NCBI GenBank assembly: GCA_947034885.2
Contig: OX344750.2
Span: 13,758,053-13,822,052, forward strand
DNA: 64,000 bases
Origin: Thuidium tamariscinum
Taxonomy: Eukaryota; Streptophyta; Bryopsida; Hypnales; Thuidiaceae
Direction of reading: 5' to 3'
Translations under genes and position numbers: made by a program
Shown here: piece after piece, positions 10,629-20,083 of the stretch
How positions within the stretch are numbered: the stretch's first letter is position 1
Layout: each line of letters begins with the position of its first letter
The notes under the pieces: generated by a model
The model's input: only the letters and a program-made list of their open reading frames with translations
Database searches by the model: none
What the model was told of the DNA's origin: nothing

Positions 10629-11620
10629 TGAGCTACTGAATGTTATGAATATGAGTTCAGAATCTGCAAAAAAATCATGTACAAAAAATTAAAAGTTTCT
10701 CCATTTTTCCCCGAAGTAAACTCCACCCTCACTATTGGGCACACTTCCCAAACAGGTCTAGTTTTGTGAGGATCCGGGGGCTGAAGCCCGAATACTGGCT
10801 TCGGTGACAAATGGCCAAGCTGGACCACGTGGATTCCAATATTGCTTCCCCAAAATCTGACAAATGTCTCAAAGCCACGTGGCCTCATGAGCACGTGGCA
10901 TCTTGCCATGATTTTCTCTTCTCAAAACAGGGTTCATTTCATGTCACCAGTGGGATTCATTGCACCAGAATTGGGGAATAATTTCGTGATCCAAATGCAC
11001 CACTTGCCGACAACTTTTGCAAGTTGCAGTGGATTTTGCACATTCAAGTGGTGATTTAAGATATGCAACACTACTAAGAGCATTTGTTTCCCAAAAAAAA
11101 AAAAAATACTATTAAGAGCATTCCTTATGGTCCTTCAAATGGGTGTGTGGAATACCAATTTTGAAGGTTTGAGAGTTTTTACTAAAGAATGAGAATATCT
11201 CTTATGGACCCCTCGTTATGGGGTGTGCTACTCTCGCAGGCTTGTTGAATTTTTTCTATTGCCATGTGCACTTCTATGGGTTCTCTTTGATGATTGGTTG
11301 CTTCAAAAGAAAAAGACAAGGCAAATGATTGCCATGATTGCATGTTGACTTTCTTTTACTGCATGATTTGTACGTTGTTTTGCTTTGCTTGAATGAGGTG
11401 TGGGGGCCTTGAATTGCATTGGAGGGGTCCATATGTGTCTCAAGTGCCAATCAATTTTGAAAGGGCCAAAATTTGAAGTACCATAGATTAGGGGAAGAGA
11501 CTAAATCCTCCATTTGAAGTAGATCCAACATGGTAAATTTTGGATTTCCTAGGATAAAAATTAAAAAACACACATGTTTCTTTGTGTTGTATTTAGGGTA
11601 TATACTAGACCTCTCCTAGG
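10629..11620. other. Intergenic stretch with three clustered CACGTG sites
   Basis: No gene is supported. Three CACGTG G-boxes lie within 72 bp, at 10826-10831, 10876-10881 (within the palindrome GCCACGTGGC) and 10892-10897. All are ABRE-like, yet no coding start is recognisable within several hundred bases on either side, so they may sit in a transposon or a lost promoter. Confidence 0.4.
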
Positions 11621-12553
11621 TTAACCCCTAAGTTCCCAAGGCATTTTCTGGCTCTGAAACCACTGAAAACTGCCATTTCTGCTGCAATCACTCAAGAAAC
11701 CTAAAAAAACTTTTTTTTTTCTTAGAATCTAACCGTAGGATCTTGTACTTCACTTGTCTCAAATCATGTGGTAAAAATTTCATGAAGTTTGACCGTACGG
11801 ATTGGAAGATATTAGCATTTGAAGTTGAAAAAAAAAGCTTTTTTCAACTGCGGCCTGCAATTTCAGGTGACTTTGATGGCCATTTGTGGATTTCTTTTGC
11901 ACTACACACCATAAGGTTAAAATTTTTTATCTTGAACATTTGAGTTGAGAGTTGGGGAAAAAAATTTTAGAATGTCAAAACTTGATTTTCACATATAAAA
12001 AAATTGTTAAACAGAAGTAGGTCCAAAGTTGAACAAAATACTAAATTGTTAATAGCCCTTAGATGGAATTAAGAAATCATAATCCCAACGGTGGGATTGT
12101 TCTTGAAAACAAACTCAACCTTGTCAAAAAAATAAATTTGAAAAAAATTGAAAATTGCATTCAAAAATGAATTCTATAAGTTGTTTTTTGAAGAAGATGC
12201 TTAAATTGCCCGAAAAACAAGATTGTCCATAACTTTTTCATTATTAGTCCAAATAGGATGAATCAAAGCTTCAAATGTAGACAAAAACATAATCTTTCAG
12301 GAAAAAAATTGAAAAAAAAAATTTCATTTTATTGTGGTTTTTTTTTTCTGCCCGCCGAACTGCTTTTTTGACTTCGGATGGCAAAACTTCTGCTCCCAGG
12401 CACCGATTGAAAAAAAATTATATTTTTAGAAAGCTGATGTCATTCCCTATCTTCAAAAAAAGTTTCAAAAAATCAGGTCAAAATTTCAAGTCACACGAGC
12501 CTGCCCGAAATCCCAAGTGTCCCCCGAGGGGACTTTGGGACTTTAGGGGTTAA
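11621..12553. mobile_element. piggyBac-like non-autonomous element, copy 2 (inverted)
   Basis: It is flanked by TTAA (11621-11624 and 12550-12553) with ends TTAACCCCTAAGTTCCCAA and, inverted from the right, TTAACCCCTAAAGTCCCAAA. Read on the minus strand, it follows copy 1 block by block. No transposase is visible. Confidence 0.65.
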
Positions 12554-13840
12554 TTGGGACCTTTGATTTCAAATATGAAGTCGTAAATTGAAAAAAAAAT
12601 TGTGCAAAAAACTAAAAATTCTTTCATTTAGCCTTACTAAAGGTGAATCCACTTCAAATGGAGGATTTAGTATCCTCCTAGATTAGGGATGCTTTCACTT
12701 AATTTAAAGGTGAGCTTAAAATGTTTCTCACACTGATCCATTTGGACATTTTAAGCTACAAACAACTTCTTGGAATCTACTAAAGTATTTTTGTTATTTT
12801 GGAGAAAAACTTCTAGAAACTTGTACAAGTTCATAACAAGGTAGTATAGATAAATGTCTTATACACAACAATTAATTTTTTTTGATGGTTTAACATCCCA
12901 AAGGATGAAGTTCACCTACTATAACATCCAATATTGTAAATGGCAATAAAAAATACTCAAAAAGCCTTGCATTTGTGGCACTCAATGAATAGTCAATAAT
13001 TGTCTTTGTAAAGTATCTTTTAAGTGACATGAGGCTATAAGTGTAGACAAAAAGAATTTAGATTCTTATCTCAAAGATGTTGGGTAATAATTCATCTCTT
13101 TACAAACATGTTGTACAAATTTTTGGAAGCATCTTCTTTGGAAGAATGTATACAAAAGAACACTATAAAGTAGGGGGTTCTAAAATATTCAATAAGACTC
13201 TAAAATTTTTCTTCAATACAAAAGTACAAGTTACATTCTTCAATGTATTAACAATAAACATGTTAAGCAATGGGCCTTTTTGAAGTTTTTTGTAATTTTT
13301 CATTCAAAATTTTAACTAATTCTATAAATTCCCACCCCAAATAAAGGTGATTTAGGTGTAACTTCTATTTACCTTTAAAAAGAATTACTAAAATTTATTT
13401 AGAATTGTGCAAGCTATACACTTTCCAAAACTAAATCAATCCTTAAAAGGGATGCCTTTAGAGCTTCTCATAGTCCTACCTAACATCTTATTTTTTTCTT
13501 TTGGATTTGAAGTGGCCAATTTCTATACATATAAACCTTATTGTACAATTCCAACCAATAATTGATGTACTAATACCTTGTTCAATGGAAGAAGAAAACA
13601 AAAACTATTGGATTGGATTTTATAGGTTCACCCCCTTGAACTCTAAACAAAGATACTAAGGAGATACATACCAATTCATCAACATTTCACACTATATACA
13701 CATCTACCTTTGTTGTACATCAAAAGTTATTGAAGTGTCCATGGACTGTTCATCATGTTTCAAACATCTACAATTTTTTACAAAAAGTCCCTTTAATTTT
13801 TTGTCTCCTTTGAACCTTTATTCACTGAAGAAAAAGTTTT
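12554..13840. other. AT-rich intergenic stretch, no gene
   Basis: The open frame at 13077-13283 is AT-driven and unsupported. No repeat boundary was found. Confidence 0.3.
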
Positions 13841-14152
13841 GGAAGGTAGGAGGCTCAAACTCCAAGTGGGCATTAAAAGTGAACATGTCCTAAACGTACA
13901 TTTTTGCTTTCTTTAATGTACCAAATCTCCACATTTTAGGAGGTGGTCACTTTTGATGACCACAAATGACCACTTTTTTTCAACTTCAAAAATTTACAAT
14001 TAATTCCACAAAGCTCTAAAAAATATGAAACAACTTGAATTAGATGCCTATTCCACTTGTCTTTCAAGGAAAAATTTATTGACAAGGAAAGTTTTCTGAA
14101 AAATACTTAAGATGTTTAACCTCTCCAAAATTCAGTTCCAACCCTAAGATGA
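13841..14152. mobile_element. Degenerate copy of the TAAGGGAGGAGG MITE, inverted
   Basis: GGTAGGAGGCTCAAACTCC at the left matches the inverted right end of the 10318-10628 element. The run AATATGAAACAACTTGAATT, the CTTTCAAGGAAAAATTTATT block and the TTAACCTCTCCAAAATTCAG block match its interior in reverse. Confidence 0.5.
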
Positions 14153-15601
14153 GTGCTACCCTGGCAGAGGCAGAATAAGGCCGGGCCACCATCAACAAAG
14201 AGTTTTTGAGCGTTTGGCAAGGAGCACATCATTATGCCGCCACTGCACATGCATCACAATCTCATGAGAATGATATTCAAGATTGATATTGAACAATTTC
14301 TTGTAAGTAGGTAAATTTTGCAGTGTTTGAAACATCGGGGTTTAGGGTTTAGGATTATGAAACCAAACTCGTCATGTAATATTCAGTTGCCACTACCATT
14401 GTTTACTCGTCCTCTCGCAATGTTATGGCATTTGTAATCTGTACTCTAGGAGCCAGAGCTTCGCATTGCAACCATATTATGGCTTATTTCATACCAGAAA
14501 ACTTTAGTGAGGTCGGACCTGATTGCCATGATTTTATGGGACCATCAATGCGTTCGTGGATGGACTCTAAAACCTTCTGTTGCAAACTCATCAGTTGCAA
14601 GCAGGTTGACACAGAATTGGGTCAGTCCAAAATTCCTTGAATTTCTCAGTTCTACCGTAATTTGAAGGAATCAAGGATGTGTTCCAGTGCACTTCACTTG
14701 CACTCCATCTACTCAAGGTTATCAGTATTGCCTGGTGAGTTTTCCAAACTGTGCTTCCAATTTTCAGTGCAATTCAAGGTCATCTTTTGTGTGTGACTTG
14801 TTCAGCTTTTCTTCGCTATTCGCTTTAGATGAAGCTACTGGACGCTGTTTTTTTCTTTTCCGATGACAGTTAGGAGTAGGGTTCAAATTCTCAAGATTGG
14901 GATTGCGTTGTGCTGTGAAGCTATGCTTTCAAACAGAGAGGGAAACCCAAATCGCTAACCCTAAACTTGGTATCCTAATTTGGTACTGTATTGTGTTCGA
15001 ATGATCCGTGTTGCTATTATACGTTCGCTCTAGTGTTTGTAATTTTCGATACAGAAGCAGTTTCTTCTTTCTTCGGCCATGAGTATGAATGGATTAGGTC
15101 TATCTGCTTTCATTGAATTATCTGCTTACTCCACAAAACCTTAGTGGCAGTGGTGCCCTGTGATTGTTGGTTTAGTTTATGCATGACGCAAAGGAGCACT
15201 ACAGTGGTCTTCAATTCTAACGATTACAATTATAAAATTCGAATTAAGAATTCTTTGAAGCCACTTATTAATTCACTCTTTAATGGATCAAACCTGGTCA
15301 TGGCAACCTGATCACTGTTAATCTGTTGTTATGTTTGACCACCAGCATCAGTCTTGGAAACAAAGGGAAACCCTCAATGGAATTAGAAGAATCAGAAACA
15401 GGGGATGCAGCCATTGCCGTTGCACAATGGACGTGGGATTGCAACTATCCAACTCTTCCTTCTTTGTCTCGGTAGCAACACAGACTCTGTAATGCATTTG
15501 GTGTGAGGCTCATACTTTTGTGGTTACTACCGAGAAATTTCTAGAGTACATCCACCTTGTGAAGCCAGGAAGAGCGGCCTCGGTAGTCATGAATTCCAGA
15601 C
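14153..15601. other. Upstream region of the secreted-peptide gene, no firm gene
   Basis: A short frame at 15377-15475 encodes 32 residues (starting MELEESETGDAAIAVAQWTW) and could be a small exon, but it ends quickly and has no visible partners. Telomere-like TTTAGGGTTTAGG occurs near 14339. No other gene is supported. Confidence 0.3.
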
Positions 15602-15602
15602 C

Positions 15603-15609
15603 TATAAAA
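15603..15609 (+). promoter_or_regulatory. Probable TATA box of the secreted-peptide gene
   Basis: CCTATAAAAGG is a strong plant TATA box. About 120 bp downstream, a leader exon would end at a consensus 5' splice site (CTTG then GTAAGT, donor at about 15730), consistent with transcription starting near 15635. Confidence 0.5.
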
Positions 15610-15814
15610 GGTGAACCTCCAAGAGCCTTAACCATTCCATCCCCTCCATCTAGGTTGGTTCTCAAAGCAGTAATTTCCTTCAGCTTTTGGACTGGAAAAC
15701 TTCGAAGGATATCTTCTCTGTCCGGAGCTTGTAAGTTTCGATTTCTCTGCTTTTAGACGTAATGGTGTCTTGATGTGTCTTAATGCTTTTGGAGGAGTTC
15801 CATTGCTCGCATTT

Positions 15815-16282
15815 CAGCTTTAATTGCTTCTGCAGAAGAAATGTCGTACCTGTAGAGAGGCTTGTTGCGTACTTTTCTAATGAGTTTGGCCATAACAGGC
15901 CTTTCTGTTTCGATGATGCTTTTCACTCTTAGTTAAGCTCTTTCAAGGATCATGGATTGCTTGCTTCTTGTCAAGGGTAGCTAAGGGTTGTTGTTGAACC
16001 CTAACCCTAATTATTGAGACTGTCAAGCTGTTCGCTCCTCGTACTTTTTAGCATCGATTGCTTCTGTAGAAGAAATGTCGTAGTTGTAGATTGTTTTTTT
16101 GTTTTTTTCCTAATGAGTTTGGCCATGACAGACTCTTCTCCTTCCATGTTGCTTTCCTTTTCTTAATTCAGCTCTTTCGAGGTTCATGGATGGCTTGCTT
16201 TTTGTCGAGGGTAGTTAAGGGTTGCTGTCGACCCCAAACCCAATTAACCGAGAATGTCAAGCTGTTTGCTCTTGGTAATTAA
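15815..16282 (+). repeat. 234 bp tandem duplication within the leader intron
   Basis: TTGCTTCTGCAGAAGAAATG at 15824 recurs as TTGCTTCTGTAGAAGAAATG at 16058, and the following blocks (CTAATGAGTTTGGCCAT, CAAGGATCATGGATTGCTTG, CTAAGGGTTGTTGTTGA, GTCAAGCTGTTCGCTC) repeat in the same order and spacing. Both copies lie in the predicted 5'UTR intron of the gene that starts at 16326. Confidence 0.75.
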
Positions 16283-16325
16283 TCACTTAACCGTTTAAGC
16301 GTGTCGGATTGTGGCGCAGATCAAC

Positions 16326-16766
16326 ATGATGCGGGGGCTACTAGTATTGCTGTCCTTATGGCTCCTTCTGGTCCTTGCCAACCACGGAGAGGGCAGAGTG
16401 CTCCCAAACGATATGTTCAGCTTGCAGCGTGAAGAGTCCATGGAAGTAGTTGGTGTCTCGACTTCGAAGGGGAATCATCATGGGGCAGCACTCAAACCCG
16501 TGCCTTGCACATGGGTCTGTGGTGAAGGAGAGAATCATAACTATGAGTGCAATTGTATTCGAAATGCAACGAAGAAGGACGAACTTGTGGAAGCTGAGAA
16601 GATGACCGCCGCTCATGCTAAAGCTCGCAAACCTTTGCCTTGCACTTGGATCTGTGGTGAAGGAGAGAACCATAACTATGAGTGCAACTGTATCCCTAAT
16701 GCATTCATGGAGGAGGATGAGTTTATGGGTGCTCCTGTGAACGCTCTTATTGGTGGACATCACTGA
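16326..16766 (+). CDS. Small secreted protein with two cysteine-rich repeat motifs, 146 aa
   Basis: The first ATG gives MMRGLLVLLSLWLLLVLA, a clear signal peptide (residues 1 to about 23), so the product should enter the secretory pathway. The mature part carries two near-identical modules, CTWVCGEGENHNYECNC at residues 61-77 and CTWICGEGENHNYECNC at 106-122, each with spacing C-x3-C-x9-C-x-C. An acidic, basic-flanked linker separates them; basic pairs before the second module (KARK) could allow cleavage. The DNA of the two modules is also closely alike, indicating a recent internal duplication. A TATA box, leader exon and 3' splice site (GCGCAG just before 16320) support a real gene, as does an AATAAA at 16946. 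I do not recognise the family. A signalling or defence-type cysteine-rich peptide precursor is an inference from architecture only. Confidence 0.8.
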   Translation: MMRGLLVLLSLWLLLVLANHGEGRVLPNDMFSLQREESMEVVGVSTSKGNHHGAALKPVPCTWVCGEGENHNYECNCIRNATKKDELVEAEKMTAAHAKARKPLPCTWICGEGENHNYECNCIPNAFMEEDEFMGAPVNALIGGHH

Positions 16767-16945
16767 GGCACAAGAACCCATAAATTTTGCTTGGGAGTAT
16801 TGTTGGGATAACAGGAATTATGAAAGGAAATTCTCTTCCTCTTCTTGGGTTCAAGAGCTTCGGGGTGTAGTTCAACCATTTATGTTGTGACTTCTATGTT
16901 AGTTTAGCTATGAAACTTGGGATGAGGGGTTTGAATTATCCGAAT

Positions 16946-16951
16946 AATAAA
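16946..16951 (+). terminator. Poly(A) signal AATAAA
   Basis: AATAAA lies 180 bp after the stop of the secreted-peptide gene, followed by a T-rich stretch. Just downstream, TTTTTAACACGAT-type units repeat three times (about 16966-17006). Confidence 0.45.
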
Positions 16952-17006
16952 ATTGTATTTTACGGTTTTTTAACACGATTTTTTAACACGATTTTTTTAT
17001 ACGATT

Positions 17007-17486
17007 ATAAAATATGCTGACGATGACACCACTTGATGATTAGTCAAGATCCAATGTAGAATTTGATAGCCAATGTCACTCTTTGCACAGTTGGTGATTT
17101 TATGGGATTTTCCAAAAGTTTGCTCAGTGACTGCAAGTCTTGCATCGTTAGTGTTTGATGTTTAGTGTCCAGGACACTAATCCCCATCTGAATACTCTTG
17201 GAAGTGTTGATGACATTAGCAAATGTTCTACTAAATTTTTTTTATTGCGACAAAAGATGTGAATATTAGAGTTCCATTAAATTGTAGCTCGTTTAACGAT
17301 GTTTTTCACAACTTAAGATGTAGTAATCACATTGGGGTCCACTGTTTGCATGACTCGAGGACATCAAATTGCTTGTTAGTGAGCAACGAAGAGGAATAAA
17401 TCCAATTCTCACTGACGAGATACCATCCAACTTTGTCACTGCAACAGGAAGTAGTGCAAGAAAATACAGAACAATGAGGTGTGCTT
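17007..17486. other. Intergenic stretch, no gene
   Basis: No gene is supported. A minus-strand frame at 17293-17490 begins with a hydrophobic stretch but lacks an ATG and overlaps the end of the neighbouring coding-like segment in another frame. Confidence 0.3.
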
Positions 17487-17669
17487 TCAAAGATTATCCA
17501 GCGCAAGCTTCGTGATCAATTCATGAGGCAAAAATGTTCCTTGAATGTGGAAAACTTTGTAATCAATAGCAACACGGCCTGTACAACAATTTACAACAAG
17601 TAGTTGACCATCGTCACCTTCTAAAAGCTTTCCAATATCAACGCAACAGATTGCTACTTCCTCTCGAAA
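17487..17669 (-). pseudogene. Orphan coding-like segment, last exon or gene remnant
   Basis: A 60-codon open stretch on the minus strand ends in a TGA and reads like protein: EEVAICCVDIGKLLEGDDGQ, then LLVVNCCTGRVAIDYKV and IQGTFLPHELITKLALDNL. There is no ATG. A polypyrimidine-rich stretch with TAACAG precedes it, so it could be a terminal exon, but no upstream exon was found in the next 500 bp. I do not recognise the family. It may be a decayed gene fragment or a chance open frame. Confidence 0.35.
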
Positions 17670-18208
17670 CTAACTGTTATCCAGTCTCCGAAAGCAAGAA
17701 GAAAAGGCGGCTTTCACCAATGCACCATTGCAGATGAGATTTTACTAAGGGAGAAACACCCATTCCCGTCCCTGTACCTTGCAGTGGAGTGTAGAGTCAC
17801 TCAAATATGTCCCTAGAGTGTAGTTAATGTGTTTGACACATGTGTGAAAATAATTTGTTGACACAGGTGAAGGACACTTAAGAAAATCTAGTTGGCTCAG
17901 GGCTGATTTTCGCAGGGTTCAGTTTTGGGTGCACCTACTGGACACTTTCAGTGGTCTAGGCACCCATCACTTCAAAAAAACATAGAAATTACATACAATG
18001 CCCAAAAAAATTATTTCTTTTTTTGAATATTCATAATTTTCACTCGCTAATACTAGAAAAATATCAATTTTAGGAAAATCTCCCTCCAACTATGCTGAAT
18101 TCCTTAAATGGACGGTTTTGGGTGTTTCCACTGTAAATAACCTCCAAGCACTATTTAAGAATGCAGAAGCTCGTAAAATTTACGCAGCAGCTTATAGAAG
18201 TTTCACTT
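17670..18208. other. Intergenic stretch, no gene
   Basis: It holds the 3' side of the dehydrin-like gene. A GGGTGCACCTACT phrase at about 17926-17940 resembles the end of the GGTGTACC element family but has no partner. Nothing else is supported. Confidence 0.3.
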
Positions 18209-18685
18209 TCAGCCGTGCAATTTATCCTTAATCTTGCTAAAGACTGTCTCCCTCTTCACAGCATCTGTGTGCGGGCCAGGCTTCAAATTACCGTGGTGGT
18301 CCGTGAGCGCTTCCCCACCTGTCTCTTCCTGCTGACGCACATCGCTCTCTTCCTTCCCCGGCGCGGTGGAATCCACGACATTCCCTGGTGAGTCATTTCC
18401 CGTGTCAACAGTTCCATAAGGACTCGCCTCCGGTGTATGTCCAACGCCAGAGCCAACCGCAGCATCTGTACCCTCGTCGTCATTACGATGGTGGCCTTTA
18501 AACAACCCTTTCACTTTGTCCGCCATTGTTTTCTTCGGCTCAGGTGGCGCACCTCCGACCAAATTAGGATCCCCTACTTGCAAGTCCCGTTCTGGATGCG
18601 CAGTGTATGCGTCCCCCGTAGGCTTTGAAGGCGTGCTCCTCTTGTGACCCTGTCCATCCAGATCGTCACTGCTCAATCTCTCCAT
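18209..18685 (-). CDS. Dehydrin-like (group 2 LEA-like) protein, 158 aa
   Basis: The product is very hydrophilic, with no Cys or Trp from the chosen ATG at 18685, and is rich in Gly, Asp, Glu, His and Lys. Two segments resemble dehydrin K-segments (consensus EKKGIMDKIKEKLPG): KKTMADKVKGLFKG at residues 51-64 and KRETVFSKIKDKLHG closing the protein. Dehydrins bind membranes and proteins during drying or cold through such amphipathic helices. No Ser run or clear Y-segment is seen, so assignment to true dehydrins is tentative. The ATG at 18685 is chosen because a 5' splice site (CCAAG then GTGAGT at 18831) and a 3' splice site (TTTCTCAG before 18696) place a leader intron just upstream. The promoter carries ACGTGGC, fitting ABA control. 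Confidence 0.65.
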   Translation of the reverse strand: MERLSSDDLDGQGHKRSTPSKPTGDAYTAHPERDLQVGDPNLVGGAPPEPKKTMADKVKGLFKGHHRNDDEGTDAAVGSGVGHTPEASPYGTVDTGNDSPGNVVDSTAPGKEESDVRQQEETGGEALTDHHGNLKPGPHTDAVKRETVFSKIKDKLHG

Positions 18686-18687
18686 CT

Positions 18688-18823
18688 CCCAACACTCTGA
18701 GAAACTCAAAGTATCAACAAAAGAGATGCAATTCAACGGGGATCAATTGCTCTCCCAACACTCTGATGAGAAGCTCGAAATATCAAAAGAAGAAATGCAG
18801 TTCGACAGGGATCAAGTGCAAAG
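18688..18823 (-). repeat. 66 bp tandem duplication in the leader intron and 5'UTR of the dehydrin-like gene
   Basis: CCCAACACTCTGAGAAACTC at 18688 recurs as CCCAACACTCTGATGAGAAG at 18754, and the rest of each unit also matches (GATGCAATTCAACGGGGATC against AATGCAGTTCGACAGGGATC). On the minus strand each copy supplies a TCAGAGTGTTGGGAG block, so the duplication has also duplicated the likely 3' splice site. Confidence 0.7.
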
Positions 18824-19135
18824 TTACTCACCTTGGCTAATTTGACCGCAACCAGTGACGAATGTCTTGCCAAAATTGGAAATGCGGTCGTGAAAAGGCT
18901 ATGAATTCGTCAGAATGGAGAGTATGGGAAAGGAAACCGAGATGTGGAGGTGAGAGTGCGGTGAAGGCTATATGAAGGTGACGGGCGGAAAGCGCGGGAG
19001 AGGTGACGGGTGTTGGACAGCTGGCGGTGTCCCGGGGAAAGGGACTTGCGATCTCCGGTGAAGGTGCCATGTCAGCGGTCGTTGCGTGTTGGACACCTGG
19101 AGAATGTTTTCAGTTTGCAGGCTGAGGTGAAACCA

Positions 19136-19142
19136 ACGTGGC
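19136..19142 (+). promoter_or_regulatory. ABRE core ACGTGGC in the dehydrin-like promoter
   Basis: ACGTGGC matches the ABA-responsive element core ACGTGKC. It lies about 300 bp upstream of the predicted first exon of the minus-strand dehydrin-like gene, with another ACGT (CCACGTAG) 20 bp further on. Confidence 0.45.
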
Positions 19143-19213
19143 CTCCTTGCCCGTCCACGTAGGACTTTTTATTTGCCGCTCATGATAAAACTTGGAATAA
19201 AACTTGGAAATAT

Positions 19214-19475
19214 TTGAGTTATTTGTAAAGTCCCCCCACTTTGGACATGATTTTTTTTGAAGTTGAGAAGGTAATTATAGTTGAAGCGTCAAACTTTTTT
19301 GCAACATATTTATGTCACACGACTTCAAAAGTGGGGACTAAACTTTTTTAGGCACCATTTTGATGGAAAAATAAGTTTTATATCCACTTTTATTTCAACT
19401 TTTTTAACTCAACCAACTTTTTTATACAACTCATGGGTTTAAACCCCAGTTTAGTGTACTTTACAAATAACTCAA
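19214..19475. mobile_element. 262 bp MITE with TTGAGTTATTTGTAAAGT ends
   Basis: The left end TTGAGTTATTTGTAAAGT is matched exactly by the inverted right end ACTTTACAAATAACTCAA. The next bases (CCCCCCACTTT and AACCCCAGTTTAGT) are weakly mirrored. No coding capacity. Confidence 0.7.
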
Positions 19476-19732
19476 TTGAATTCATATTTTTTGTTAGAGG
19501 CCCCAAATTAGATAGGGAATGTGTGGAAAATTGATCAAGCACATAATTATTTGTTTTTGTTTGTTTTTGTTTATTTTTGTTTTTTTAAAACATGCATCCC
19601 TTGTAATGTAGGGCCAAAGTGAAGCAACCCCCTCACTTGTCCTAAAGAAAATGACACTTTTATTTTATTTTTCACACATGATAAAATTTGCAAATTGTAA
19701 ATTCATATTTGCAATCAAAGGTTTCAAATGAA

Positions 19733-20083
19733 TCATAAGAGGATTTTCAGCTATTGTACAAGACTGTAAGTTCCCAAATGCTGGGAAGGCATTGGGAACG
19801 CTGGGAACGCAATGCTGATGTGGTCGAGCGACTGCCACGTCAGGAAATAATATTTTTTATTAATTTTAATTAAATATTAAATATTTTTAAAATATTTTTA
19901 AAAAAAAATTTTAATCATTTTTTTCTCTTTAATACATTCTGAAGTTTTTTGGAAAAAAAATTTTAATTTTTTTTTTCAAAATTCAAAAATTCAGACCAGC
20001 AGAGGGCTGGTCTGCAGCAGTGGGAACTATTTCGGGGAACACCCCTGAAACGGTCTTCTGGGGGCCCAAAAATCCTCTTATGA
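19733..20083. mobile_element. ~350 bp TIR element, second copy of the TGACGTGGCAG family
   Basis: Its ends are TCATAAGAGGATTTT and, inverted, AAAATCCTCTTATGA. The core GTGGTCGAGCGACTGCCACG is the reverse complement of the core in the element at 8882-9181. It also holds a CCAGCAGAGGGCTGG hairpin near 19995-20010 and a very AT-rich centre. Confidence 0.6.

Noticed and set aside
16356-16781. 141-codon minus-strand frame opposite the secreted-peptide gene
   Set aside because: It mirrors the repeated cysteine modules on the other strand; the sense frame has the signal peptide, splice site and poly(A) signal.
18837-19070. 77-codon minus-strand frame upstream of the dehydrin-like gene
   Set aside because: It overlaps the predicted promoter and first leader exon, has a Pro/Ser/His-rich composition, and ends at the splice site region.
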